From: Cotesia glomerata
Taxonomy: Eukaryota; Arthropoda; Insecta; Hymenoptera; Braconidae
Assembly: GCF_020080835.1 (NCBI RefSeq)
Contig: NC_058162.1
Coordinates: 26,808,758 to 26,872,757 of the forward strand
DNA length: 64,000 nt
Direction: 5' to 3'
Of the stretch, positions 24,351-36,600 are shown piece after piece (the stretch's first letter is position 1; every line of letters starts with the position of its first letter). The notes beneath the pieces are model-generated. The model was given only the letters and a program-made list of their open reading frames with translations. It ran no database searches and was not told where the DNA came from. The position numbers were made by a program, and so were the translations under genes.

Positions 24351-26144
24351 GTAAGTAAATTTTATAAATTTTATAAATTGACCTTTTTTTTTTGGAATTT
24401 AATTTTTTTTGATTAGATGTTTTAAAAAAATTGCGGCAATATTTAAAATTTATGTGCAGGCTGTTATTTCGGAGGGTTATTTCCTGTTGAAATAATTTTT
24501 TTGGTAATATAACCGCGATTATTCACGGGTACGGCGAAGATCCAAGAGTTTAGTTCCCTTTAATTATTATTATTATTGTTATTATTCTATTCACCTCTTT
24601 ATTAAACGCAATCGTTAAATATTTAAAAATAAAACAAAACTTTATAATAACGATACAAATTACTAAATGAAGACCGTGACTTGCGGATACTCTAATCCAT
24701 TAACTTTTTACTTGGTCATGATTAACAAGTTTAAGGTCCCATAATTATCGATTATTATCAATACAACTAATTACATCTATTATTTATTATTTATAGTTAT
24801 TATATCTATTACATAAAAAATCCAAGTAATACAATTGATGTGTAATTATCGTGATACCATCATCTACTTTTTTATTTTTCACACTGCCTTTTTATCTTTG
24901 TTTTTTATTTTAATTATTCAATTTTGAACAAAATAAAGATTTGTTTAAGGAGAATTTAATAATTTATTTTTTACTTTAAAAATTTTTTTAATTATTTGCA
25001 TTATTAATTATTAGTTATTTTACAAAATTTTTTACAAAAGTTTTTTAATATCAAATTATTTTTAATACTAAAAATAGCAATTTAAAATATTTTTTTCTAA
25101 ATTTAAAAACAGAAAAATTTATCAATTTTTTTTGTTAAAAAAAATTAATTTTTTACCACTTAAAAAATCAATTTTTAATACTTAAAAATTTTTCTAACTT
25201 TTTTAAAAATTTTTTAACATCAAATTATTTTTAATATCCTAAAAATAGCAATTTAAAATATTTTATTCTATATTTCAAAACTACGAAAAATTTATCAATT
25301 TTTTTTATGAAAAAAATTAATTTTTTACCACTTAAAAAAATAATTTTTAATGCTTAGAAATTTTTCTAATTTTTAAAAAAATTTTTTTACTTACTAAATT
25401 TTATTCTAATAATTTTCAAAATTTTTTAATATCAAATTATTTTTAATATACTAAAAATAGTAATTTAAAATATTTTTTTCTAAATTTAAAAACTAAGTAA
25501 AATTTATCAATTTTTTTTATTATAAAAATAAATTTTTTTTATTAAAAAAATTATTTTTAATACTTAGAAATTTTTCTAACTTAAAAAAAAATTTTTTCAC
25601 TAAATTTTATTCTAATAATTTTCAAATTTTTTAACATCAAATTATTTTTAATACTAAAAATAGCAATTTAAAATATTTTTTTCTAAATTTAAAAATTAAT
25701 CAATTTTTTTTTGTTAAAAAAATTAATTTTTTAGCACTTAAAAATTAATACTTAAAAATTTTTCATATTTTTCTCACAAAAAAAATTTTTTCTTTAAAAA
25801 AAATTTTATTTGTCCAAAAAAAAATTTTTTTCTTTCCTGCTAAAAATAAATTCATAATTTCCATGTAAAAAATAATTTTAAATTCTAAAAAATTTTTAAT
25901 TTTCTAAAAATATTTTTTTCTCACAAAAAAATTTTTTTTTTCTTTAAAAAAAATTTTATGTCCAAAAAAAAATTTTTCTTCTCTGCAAAAAATAAATTCA
26001 TAATTTCCACTTGGAAAATGGCTAATTTAAAGTCTTGTAAAAAATTCCCACATAAAAAAATAAAATAATAAATCACTAATCACTCACATCACTTGTATTA
26101 CTATAAATCACTTTAAAAAATGAGTAAATAAAATTAAATCTTAC
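24351..26144. repeat. Extremely AT-rich DNA with degenerate tandem units 24950-26000
   Basis: Segments resembling ATCAAATTATTTTTAATACT ... AATAGCAATTTAAAATATTT recur near 25050, 25220, 25430 and 25635, a period of roughly 170-210 bp. Long A/T homopolymer blocks fill the rest. No coding potential. Confidence 0.6.
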
Positions 26145-26195
26145 CTTAAGTAACAAGATCTCCTCCGTCAAGGTGTCTGCAACCACAAATTCCGT
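26145..26195 (-). CDS. Candidate 51-nt internal exon on minus strand
   Basis: The minus strand shows a pyrimidine-rich acceptor (cacttttttaattaag), 51 open bases and the donor CTTAAG|GTAAGA. In one frame it reads TEFVVADTLTEEILLLK, 17 residues without bias towards AT-rich codons. An alternative acceptor (gtggttgcag) would leave 32 nt, 26145-26176. The GC-rich block at 26290-26720 lies just upstream on the same strand, so this may be the second exon of a transcript starting there. The gene is unknown. Confidence 0.35.
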
Positions 26196-26289
26196 CTTAA
26201 TTAAAAAAGTGACTACTAATAATAAAATAATAAATAAAAATTCGTATCAATAATAATTACTTGTAAAAAAGAGTAAATAATTGAATGTA

Positions 26290-26720
26290 TCGTCTGTAGT
26301 ATTACAAAATCTAGTGCTCCGCGTGAGAGCCTGCGGACGAGTGAGCGGAAACCGGCGGCGAGTTTAATAAAACCCGGCGTGCGCGCGCGGGGTGAATTTT
26401 CCGGGGTAAACAGTCGATCAAATAATAGTTACATAAAATAAAAACTAACGTGACACAGTTGATAATTTTTCTTAAAAATAAAATAGAAAATTGTCACTGA
26501 AATTGTCACCCTTGCACTGAACCCCTGCTCAGCGGATAAAATCTCGGCTCGAGGGTATGAGGGTGTTACTCTTATTGTCACGTCGGCACACGAAACAGAA
26601 GTAAACTACTCGTGCGCCGCCTTATGACGGTACCTTAAATACCGTCGGATACCGGCGGTATTCCCCCCGTCAGGCGGCTGGGCTCATCCTCATCCTCAGC
26701 CGAGGTCCTGATTGGCGGAC
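26290..26720 (-). promoter_or_regulatory. GC/CpG-rich block, putative promoter or first exon
   Basis: CpG-dense sequence (for example GCGGAAACCGGCGGCGAG, GTGCGCGCGCGGGG and CGTCGGATACCGGCGG) stands out in an AT-rich window. On the minus strand a CCAAT-type CCGCCAATC lies near 26713. A minus-strand exon candidate follows at 26145-26195. The orientation and start site are inferred. Confidence 0.4.
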
Positions 26721-26816
26721 CGAGAGAGCGAGAATGAGAAAAACGGAGGGACGAGATCCCAAGAAAGAGAGAGACCGTAAGATGCCCCAGGGCCCACTCT
26801 TGGTCCCGACAATACT

Positions 26817-26864
26817 AGTCTTCTTCTTCTTCTTCTTCTTCTTCTTCGTCTTCTTCTTCTTTTC
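26817..26864. repeat. (CTT)n microsatellite
   Basis: About 15 CTT/TTC units with one CGT interruption. Read on the minus strand they give a spurious poly-arginine frame. Confidence 0.9.
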
Positions 26865-27184
26865 TTCGAGGAGAAGCCGAGAGTTTGTTGGGGTTCTGAG
26901 GACTGAGGACTAAGCAATCCCCCCCTTACGATAATTCTCAGCCCCCTCTTATCTGAGGAGTTCTCTTGCAAGAAAGAACTCTGGTGAGACTTTTGCAAGA
27001 AGAATTTGATTTTGTAGATGGCGATATTAAAATGATTTTTCTTGTATAAAATTGAATTTTTAGTATTTTTAGAAGTTTAGTATTTATTATGTTTTTTTTT
27101 TTTTTTTTTTTTTTTTGTGGAAAATTGTGTTGTTTAGAGCAATTTTAATGATTTTTTTGTGTATTTAAAATTTTAGGAGAAAAT

Positions 27185-28280
27185 TAATTAAGAAATGACC
27201 TTGTATCTTGTGAACTATTGACATTTTTAAAGATATAAGCTCATCCAGACATTATACTAATCGAGACCTTTCATTCGAGTACCCACATGCATTTTTTATA
27301 TATTTTTCATATATACATATATATAATGAATATAAATATATAAAATATATGAAAAATTGATGTGGGTAGTCAAATGAAAGGTCTCGATGAGTGTAACATC
27401 GGGATGAGCTTATATCTTTAAAAATTTCAATAGTTCACAAGATACAAGGTCATTTCTTAATTATGTAATATATATTTTAAAGATATAAGCTCATTCCGAT
27501 GTTGCACTCATCGAGGGCTTTCATTTGAGTACCCACATCAATTTTTGATATACATCATATATTTATATATATTATATATATAAATATATGAAAAATATAT
27601 CAAAAATGCATGTGGGTACTCAAATAAAAGCTCTCGATGAGTGTAACTTCAGGATGAGCTTACATCTTTAAAAATATCAATAATTAAGAAATTACCTTGT
27701 ATATTGTGAAATATTGACATTTTTATAAATATAAGCTCATCCCGACATTACACCCATTAAGACCTTTCATTTGAGTACCCACATTAATTTTTCATATATT
27801 TATATATTTATATATATATCATATATATGTATATATGAAAAATATATCAAAAATGTATGTGTGTACTCGAATGAAAGCTCTTGATGAGTGTAACATTAGG
27901 ATGAGTTTATATCTTTAAAAATATCATAAGCTGAAAAAATACAATATAATTTCTTAATTATTGACCTTTGTAAAGATATAAGCTCATTTTGATGTAACAC
28001 TCATCGAGACCTTTCATTTGAGTACCCACATCAATTTTTCATACATTTTATATATTTATATATATATCATATATATGTACATATGAAAAATATATCAAAA
28101 ATGCATGTGGGTACTTAAATGAAAGATCTTAATGAGTGTAACATCAAGATGAGCTTATGTCTTTAAAAATCTCAATATTTAAGGAAGTACAGTGCAATTT
28201 AACAAAATTCATTATTTAATGAACTAAATTTTTATTTATAGTTCACAAGTCACGGCAGTCACATAGTGACTGCAAGGTTC
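27185..28280 (+). mobile_element. Family A palindromic array, copy 6
   Basis: Four palindromic modules, then the 3' linker (TTATAGTTCACAAGTCACG) and the perfect hairpin GCAGTCAC (28255-28262) ATA GTGACTGC (28266-28273) followed by AAGGTTCCTC. The CTRR position is altered relative to copies 2 and 5. Confidence 0.68.
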
Positions 28281-29559
28281 CTCATTATTATTATTATCTA
28301 ATATTAAAATTTAAACAAAATATTACAGATAAAAAATAAATAACTATAATTAATACATATCATAAATATAAATAACATCCGTAATCTATAATAACAATAT
28401 AAATTATCCTTACATAATTCAAATCGATTGGTAGTTATATTATTAGTACAGATCGGAACTATTACATATATAATATCCATATAATACATCGCTGGTGGTT
28501 TGATGCTCCCGGTTCTCCTCCTCTGCCGATTATGTCAGTGTCAATGCCACTCTTACGCCTACAATATACTTACTCCCATACTCCAAGTTATATTTATACT
28601 AAGTACTCGTATAATCTTACGCCGATATTTACTCTCTCTCCATAAACGCCTAACAAGTTATTATTGCATTACTCTCATTATTATTTATGTATATCAGTTC
28701 GCTGAACCTTCTAAATTTATTATTTCAAATTTTATTAATCCAACTTAAAAATAATTTTTTTTTTTTAATTGTCAAATAAATACTTATTCAAATATTTATT
28801 CCCAAAAATCCGAGAATATATGTAATATTATTTAATTTATTATAAAAATTATGTACGAGCATCTCATAAATATGCGGAAGTTTTTTTTTCAAATTGGACA
28901 GCAAAAAAAAAAATTTTAAACTTGTTTTTAACTTTTCGATCAAGCAATTTAATTAACTGGCAGAATAATTTCGCGTAAAAACCCATTGCGGTTTATAATA
29001 ATAATAATAATAATGATGGATGAGTATATATGTATATATTTCAGGCACCTAACAGGTGGCCCACGAGATTCTTGATACCCTACGCGTTCATTCACACTGA
29101 ATTTTAAATAAAAAAATATTTTTTTAATTTTTTATTAAAATTTTTTATTTTTTACAATCTTGAAATACAATTTTTATTAAATTAAAAATTAAACAAACTT
29201 TATAAATAATTTTTAGCCTCTTAAATTAATTTAATATCTTTAATTAATTAAAAAAAAAAAAATAAAATTAGAATTTTTTTTATAAATTTAATTTATTATT
29301 TTTAAATTAGTGTTTAAAATAATTTAAAAATTTAATTATATTTTTTTTTTAATAAAACTCTGTATTAAAATTTATTAATAAAATTTTTTAATAAAAGTTA
29401 ATAATAAAATTTTCTAATAAAATTTATTAATATTTTTGCGTTTTAAATTTTTGCTGCAAAATTATCTTTTAATATTATCAATAAAAAAAAAAAAAATTAT
29501 TAAATTAAAAAAAAAAAATTATTTATTCTCACTAAAATGGATCGCAAGCGCATAATTGT
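28281..29559. other. AT-rich DNA, no gene recognised
   Basis: A frame at 28500-28748 begins MLPVLLLCRLCQCQC after an ATG at 28503 but has no splice or homology support. Poly-A/T tracts dominate 29100-29520. Confidence 0.3.
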
Positions 29560-29960
29560 GTTCTTTGCTCGATACTAAACAACTATTGACAGTAAAATTG
29601 CGGTGTTTGATGAGCAAAGGACTAATTTGCTTGGAACGGATGATGAGAGACGGGTAATATGTATGCTTACGCATAGATTATCACCGCGAACTAGTGAAGT
29701 GAGAACGAGAGAGACAGAAGTGAATTTAAGTGTCTTGCACCGAGAGCTAGAGAGCGAGAGTGAAAGAGAGCCGGGCAGCCGGTGAACTTGACCTGAATTT
29801 CCGAGCGAGGAGAAAGAATCATTGTCGGTTTTAGTTCATAAGGAAAAAGGAGAAAGGAAACAGAGAAATTACTTTCGTTACGATCTTTCTTTCGAGATTG
29901 TTATCGGTGTTACAGTTTCGGAAAATTCTAAAGGCCAAATTTAGATTTGATCGGGAATTA
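29560..29960 (+). promoter_or_regulatory. GA-rich, GC-elevated block, possible promoter/5'UTR
   Basis: Several GAGAGAG-type stretches (GAGAACGAGAGAGACAGAAG, GAGAGCTAGAGAGCGAGAG) resemble GAGA-factor sites of insect promoters. A weak donor CAGCCG|GTGAAC lies near 29784. The 60-codon frame inside is charged low complexity and is not called as protein. Confidence 0.3.
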
Positions 29961-30049
29961 ATTGTTTATATGTTTAAAATTTAAATCCCGGGCTCTGAAA
30001 TTTAATCCAGAAATTTTAATCGTAATTTTATCAAATTTTAAATTGTTCA

Positions 30050-31300
30050 AGAAACTTTAAATTTGTAAAAAATGTTAAAATTTCAAGCTTAACTGATAAG
30101 AGATGTCGAAAAATTGGATTTTTTAATAAAAAGTATTCATTATTAGTCGAAAAAATTAAAAAAAAGTCTATTTAACAATCGTTTCTTTGTTTTACAAATA
30201 AAAATCTCTTTTTTTGAACTTTGAACCAATAAAATGCAATAAAATTGGTTAATTCTTGCTTTGTATGTTCTACAAAAGCTCCCTGCAAAATTTGGACGAA
30301 ATTGAGTGACCCTAACAAATTGGGTCAGAAATTAATTTTTGTCAAAAATTGAATATAAATACAATAATTTGTAGATAAATCAAGAATTGTTGATGTAAAG
30401 AACCAATTTTTGATTAGAAAAACGAAAAAATAGTTGATAAAACAATCTTATCATTGTTTCACAAACCAAAAATCCCTTTTTGGAATTTTTAACTAACAAA
30501 ACTTGATAGAATTTGGTAATTCTTGACCTATATATTCTTCAGAAGCTTCTTACAAAATTTGGACGAAATCGGCGGACCCAAAAAAATGGAGTCAAAAATT
30601 GATTTTTATCAAAAATTCAATAAATCCTAAAATTAATTAATAAATCAAGAATTTTTGATAAAAAAGTATCAATTTTTGGTCAGAAAAACCAAAAAATTGT
30701 CAATAAAATAATATTTCCTTTATTTTATAAATGAAAATCTCTTTTTTTTTAATTTTTAACCAATAAAATTGGTTAATTATTGCTTTGTATGTTCTACAGA
30801 AGCTCCCTGCAAAATTTGGACGAAAAAGAGTGACCCAAAAAAATTAGGTGAAAAGTTGAAATTTTAAATTATTCAAAAAACTCTAAATTTGTAAAAAATG
30901 TTAAAATTTCAAGCTTAAATTTCTCTTAACATAAGAGATATCCAAAAATTGGAATTTTTAATTTAATTATTAGTCAAAAAAGCCTATTAAACAATCTTTT
31001 CTTTATTTTACAAATAAAAATCTCTTTTTTTGAATTTTGAACCAATAAAATTGGTTAATTCTTGCTTTGTATGTTCTACAGAAGCTCCAGGTAAAATTTG
31101 GACGAAATTAACTGACCCAAAAAAATTTGGTCAAAAATTAAAATTTTAAATTGTTCAAAAAACTCTAAATGTAGTTTAAATTTCTCTAAATTGATAAGAG
31201 ATATAAAAAATTGAGAATACTTTTGATAGAGAATAAAATTTTCTTCAAAAAAGGTCTTATAATTTTTTGTATCTTCAATATTTAAGTTGCAATTTTGAAA
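30050..31300 (-). repeat. Family E tandem repeat, reverse block
   Basis: Units carry CTCCCTGCAAAATTTGGACG plus AAATT(G)AGTGACCC, the reverse complement of the motif in the 32270-33760 block. Spacing is roughly 270-300 bp, with three to four diverged units. Non-coding. Confidence 0.7.
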
Positions 31301-31941
31301 ACTTGTTGAAAACTGAAAAAAATAAAGATTGCTCGTGAAAAAAAATGATTTAATAACAATGAGTCATAGAAATAAAATAAAACAAAGTGCAAGACAAGTA
31401 AATTATATCAATATTTTAATAACAATTAACAATCACCTCGTGGAAGTTACCTTGTTCTAAAAAAACCCAATTAACAATAATTAGAGTCTCTTTTCTCAAC
31501 CAATAAATAACAATTATAATTGCACATCAATGTCAAAAATGAAAATATCCGTGCGGTAATTCGTAATTAAAATTTATGAATAAATTAATAAATGCGTCTT
31601 TTGAGCCTGGTATCGATTTAGCGAAAAGATGGACCCAAAATTTACGACACAGATATATCTCGTTCTCGGCATACATTGTTCTCTTTGCCAGAAGGGACGG
31701 AAGGAAATCAATAGCGTTGCTAGGAGCGTAGAGGAGATGAAGCTGTTAAAACGTAACCCCTCTGTAGAAAGGAAAGTTCTCACCGCGTCAACATTTTCGC
31801 ACTTGTCCAGATAAATTTGATAAACAAATGCCAGATATATTCCCGGATTATGCTAATCTTCAACGGGATTAAACTTACTTCTCAAAAGGAATTATTTAGT
31901 TTTGGTTCTGATAAAATTATTCTCTTTTGTATGATTATTAA

Positions 31942-31977
<36 letters not shown>

Positions 31978-32269
31978 GAAATACCCCCGTTAAATTTTGA
32001 TGATGTTCCTTATGATTGGATGAAACGAAAATTAATTATTTAAAAGTTGATAAATTATTTGAAAGGTAGTCGGTAATTCAATATATGATACCGTTTGATT
32101 AGTGTCTATAGAACGGGAAATCACGTTAGTGACAGGCTCAAGAGGGTGACCCAAGAGTCTCTTGCTGGAGTCATATGTCACAACCAGACGTACAACCGTA
32201 CTACCTACAATTTGCGATTTTTTTTATAATAATATGTGGGAGATGTAATTTTCTGTTGATTTATAAAAA
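31301..32269. other. Spacer between inverted family E blocks
   Basis: Unique sequence with two overlapping short frames on opposite strands (31574-31814), neither with splice support. An (ATT)n microsatellite lies at 31937-31977. Confidence 0.3.
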
Positions 32270-33760
32270 AGATTGACATTTTTTGGAAAATTGTTTTTTT
32301 TTGGGTCTGCCGATTTCGTCCAAATTTTGCAGGGAGATTCTGTGGGATATATAAAGCAAGAATTACCAAATTTTATTGAATTTTATTGGTTCAAAATTCA
32401 AAAAAAGAGATTTTCATTTGTAAAACAAAGAAAAAATTGTTTAATTGACTATTTTTAGTTCTACTAACCAATAATTGGTACTTTTAATGACAAATTTTTA
32501 ATTTATTAACAAATCTTAGTATTTTTAACAAGTTTGTTCAATAATCTCTTTAAAGTTCCAATTTTTAACCAAATTCAATTTTTGAATTCATTTTTCTGGG
32601 TTCGCTGATTTCGTCCAAATTTTGCAGGAAGCTTCTGTAGAACATAAAGAACAAGAATTACCAAATTTTATCAAGTTTGATCGGTTCAAAATTTAAAAAA
32701 AGGATTTTTGATTTGTGAAACACTGAAAAGATTGTTTTATTGACTATTTTTCGGTTTTTTCATCGCTAATTGCTACTTTCGATCAAAAATTCTTAATTTT
32801 TTAGTTAATCTAAGTATATTTAAAGAGTTTGTCCAATAATTTCTTCGAAATTTCAATTTTTGACAAAATTCAATTTTTTAACTTATTTTTGTGGGTTCGC
32901 CGATTTCGTCCAAATTTTACAGGAAGCTTCTGTGGAACATGTAGATAAAGAATTACCAAATTTTATCAAGTTTAATCGGTTCAAAATTTAAAAAACGGAT
33001 TTTTGGCTTGTGCAACAATGATTGGATTGTTTAATTGATTATTATTGTTTCTTCCAACCAACAATTAGTACTTTTGTTGACAAATTTTTAATTTATTAAT
33101 AAATCTTAGTATTTTTAAGAAGTTTGTTAAATAATTTCTTCAAAATGTCAATTTTTGATTAAATTCAATTTTTTAATCCATTTTTGTGGGTCCGCCGATT
33201 TCGTCCAAATTTTGCAGGAAGCTTCTGTAAGATATACAAAGCAATAATTTCCAAATTTTATCAAATTTTGTTAGTTAAATATTCAAAAAAAAAAAGGATT
33301 TTTGGTTTGTGAAACAATGACAAAATAGTTTCATTGACTATTTTTGGTTTGTCTAAGCGATTATTGGTACTATTGATTATAAATTCTTAGTTTATTAATA
33401 AATCTTAGTATTTTTAAGAAGTTTGTTAAATAATTTCTTCAAAATGTCAATTTTTGATTAAATTCAATTTTTTAATCCATTTTTGTGGGTCCGCCGATTT
33501 CGTCCAAATTTTGCAGGAAGCTTCTGTAGAACATATAGATTAAAAATTACCAAATTTTATCAAGTTTTGTTAATTAAAAATTCCAAAAAAGAATTTTTGG
33601 GTTGTGAAACAATAATAAGATTGGTTCATTAACTATTTTTGGTTTTTTTAATTGAAAATTGGTACTTTTGATCATAAATCCTTGATTTATTACTAAACCT
33701 TAGTATTTCTAAGAAGTTTGTTCAATAATTTCAATTTTTGTACCCATATTTAAGGATCCG
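32270..33760 (+). repeat. Family E tandem repeat, forward block
   Basis: Five units at about 32305, 32605, 32895, 33195 and 33495 are centred on GCCGATTTCGTCCAAATTTT GCAGGAAGCTTCTGTAGAAC and followed by ATTACCAAATTTTATCAAGT. The period is about 297 bp. No protein is encoded. Confidence 0.8.
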
Positions 33761-34270
33761 TGAATTTTCTACCCATATACAAATCAATACTACCAAAAAA
33801 AAAACTCATCATTCTCGAATCACCATTAAAGCTCCTTAAAAATGAAACTCAATCCACTTCCCCGAGAAAAATGAAAAAAAGCGAGCCTGTCGATAGAATT
33901 ATCAGCGTTCGCTTTCAACGGTGCACTCTCAGGAAAATCCAATTTGGCATCCCATGACCCGAGAGAAAAAGGATCTTGCATTACGCGACCCTACTCTCGA
34001 AAATTCTATAAAATCAATAGTGTGCTCCCCTGAAGACCTAAATTGCGGTAGGTCTAGCTCTCTAAAAAAACTAAAAAACCCGTAAAGTCCATCAGCTTGA
34101 AAATAATTCAAAAAGTAAGTTAATTGTTGCAAAGTGAATATATGCCGTAATGGTTCGGGACAGTTAGCTCAGTAATATAGTAGTGATCTTTTTCAAGTCA
34201 TCGATCAGCAATTTAACGGTGATCAAATCGGCAAAGGATAGTCGTAGTCCCGAGGCTTAATGCTGAATAA
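33761..34270. other. Unique DNA upstream of exon candidate
   Basis: Moderate GC, no recognised element. Two short frames overlap on opposite strands at 33760-34132 without splice sites. Confidence 0.25.
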
Positions 34271-34467
34271 ATGCGGTTTTTATTATGGTTTCTCTCTTTG
34301 GATGATGATTTTATCTCTTTGTTGGCTGGTTCTCCTCGACGGATCCGATTGGATTGGTATTCTGAGCATCAACAGTTTGATTATTCGTTGCCCGAGGGAC
34401 ATTTGGGGGCTGTAATCACCGGGTACTCAGGTTATTCATTACCATGGAGAGCGATGAGTCTCGATCG
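34271..34467 (+). CDS. Candidate first coding exon with hydrophobic N-terminus
   Basis: An ATG at 34271, with TAA immediately upstream in frame, stays open for 65 codons plus two bases to CTCGATCG|GTGAGTTA, a near-consensus donor. The N-terminus MRFLLWFLSL is hydrophobic but short for a signal peptide; later segments include RRIRLDWYSEHQQFDYSLPE and VITGYSGYSLPW. GC content exceeds the neighbourhood. No family recognised. A second, shorter hydrophobic frame overlaps, so the coding frame is uncertain. Confidence 0.3.
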
Positions 34468-35104
34468 GTGAGTTAACGTAATCGCAACAATAACGGCCTT
34501 GTTAAAAACCGCCTGTTGGTCTTACTTCTTCAATATAGTAAACTCTTAGCTCTTAGTCTCGTTACCCAGCACACACACCAACACTTACATCCTTCTGTAT
34601 CCTTAATGGTTCATCTTTTCGTCCTCTTCGATCATCCCAATACTTCCAACACTTATACTTACATAAACCTTATTTCATATATTCACATATGAATCGTGTA
34701 AAGTAGGCTCATAATAGCCCGCAATTCAACCGAGTAATATACCTACTCAAGTAACCGTTTTCTGTTCCTCTCATAATTCAATTATTTTTTACACTTTTTT
34801 ATTCCTCGCTAAATTACCAACTTAAGACCAGAACATTTTGTTTCTGAGTTGGAAAAAATTTTAATTGATCCCTTTACGGGTTTTGGCTAATCGACCTTAC
34901 AATCTGCCGAACAGAACAGGATTCTAGGCTGTAATTTGCTTCAGAGTGATAAAAGTTAGTTCTAGGGCCTATACGCCTAATTTTGGGTGCTTTGGACGAA
35001 ATTTTTAGACAGTAACTTTGGTTAGTTTTAGTAAAATGCAGCCAAGTTTGCTGGAGGGTGTTATAAAAATAAATTGAGCAATTGAGACATAGAATAAATA
35101 AAAA
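34468..35104. other. Unique DNA, no gene recognised
   Basis: Would be intron if the preceding exon is real. C-rich ACACACACCAACACTTACAT sequence near 34570. No repeat family identified. Confidence 0.3.
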
Positions 35105-35800
35105 AAAAATTTACTCAAGCTGGGAATCGATCCTAAATCCTGTTTAACTAAAGACAAGCGCCTAAACAACTTAGCTACGCTAGAAATTTGACCTAAGGAA
35201 TTTTTTAATTTTTTCAATGGAATCGCAATCTTGCAAGTTAATGTAGTTTAAAACTCACCATTTGAACTAGAATTTTATTAATATTGATGAGTTATTTGAA
35301 TTTTGCTACCAGAAAAAAAAAGAAATGACCCAGTCGGGAATCGATCCTGATTCTTTTCTAACTGAAGAAAAGTGTTTTATCAACTTAGCCACGCTAGAAA
35401 TTTGAGCTATGGAATTTTTTAATTTTTTCAACTGAATTGCAATCTGGGAAGTTAGTACAATTTAAAATTCACTGATTTAACTAAAATTTAATTAATTTTG
35501 TTAAGTTATTTGAATTTTGTCATTAGATACAAAAATTCTAAATTAATTAAAAAAAAAAATAAATGACCCAGCTGGGAATCGATCCTAGTTTCTTTCTAAC
35601 TAAAGAAAAGTGTTTTACCACCTTAGCCACGCTATAAATTTAACGTAAGGAATTTTTTAATTTTTTCAACGAAACCGTAATCTAGGAAGTTAGTATAATT
35701 TAAAATTCACTTATTTAACTAAAATTTAATTAATATTGATGAGTTATTTGAATTTTGCTATACAGAAATTCTAAATTAGTTTATTGAAAAAAAAAAAAAA
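35105..35800 (-). repeat. Family G: tandem tRNA-like units 1-3
   Basis: Three units spaced 214 and 238 bp contain, on the minus strand, AGGATCGATTCCC (a GGTTCGANTCC-like box B; forward positions 35122, 35336, 35574) and a box-A-like TAGCGTGGCTAAG about 50 nt upstream. Between them CTTTTC and GAAAAG can form an anticodon-like stem. The inter-unit sequence (TTTTTTAATTTTTTCAACG and so on) is also conserved. Degenerate acceptor stems make functional tRNAs unlikely. Confidence 0.6.
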
Positions 35801-36261
35801 AAAAATAGACAAACGGTTGACCCTGAAGGCCATCCCTGCAACTTCCCGCCACTTACATACCTTGGCGCTTAAAATTGCACTAATAATTGCTTTTCGAGCT
35901 CAAAAAAAACAACTTATGTCTTATTTTGAGCTCTCCAAGCTCAAAGAGATAGTCTTTCTATACTTTTGACATAGAATTTAATTTCACATAACTTCACACT
36001 AATAGATTTGTTTATAGTTAAAAAGATTTGTTAATATTTAACAAATCATTTATTAGAAGCCATTTGTTAGGCCTTAACAAATATTTCTTAGTATTTAAAA
36101 AGATTTATTAATACTTAATAAATGAATATCAGATTTATTGAATACAAACAAATCATTTTGAATACTAAGAAATATTTATTTAACATTAAAAAATGGTCTC
36201 TAATAAATGATTTGTTAGCTATTAACAAATATTATTTAATACAAATAAATCCTTCTATCAG

Positions 36262-36600
36262 TGCAGTCAATTCGTTCAAGAGATATCATAAACGAAAGAA
36301 AACCGAAAAGTGTTTTCTGCACATAACTTCACATAATTTCACATAATTTCACATAATTTCAGTCGATTCGTTCAAGAGAAATCATGAACGAAACAAAACC
36401 GAAAAGTGTTTCCTGCACATAATTTCACATAATTTCACATAATTTCAGCCAGTTCGTTTAAGAGATATCATGAACGAAAGAAAACCGAAAAGTGTATTCT
36501 GCACATAACTTCACATAATTTCACATAATTTCACATAATTTCAATCAATTCGTTCAAGTGTTTTTTCCACATAACTTCACATAACTTTACATAATTTTGC
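36262..36600. repeat. About 105-bp tandem repeats inside the insertion
   Basis: Three units share TTCGTTCAAGAGATATCAT, ACGAAAGAAAACCGAAAAGT and runs of CACATAATTT. The arrays end in short CACATAACTT iterations. Confidence 0.75.

Noticed and set aside
26696..26998. 100-codon frame with poly-arginine
   Set aside because: Produced by translating the (CTT)n microsatellite on the minus strand; no splice or homology support.
36262..36600. Possible CRISPR-like array
   Set aside because: Units of about 105 bp are contiguous and spacer-free, inside a eukaryotic transposon.
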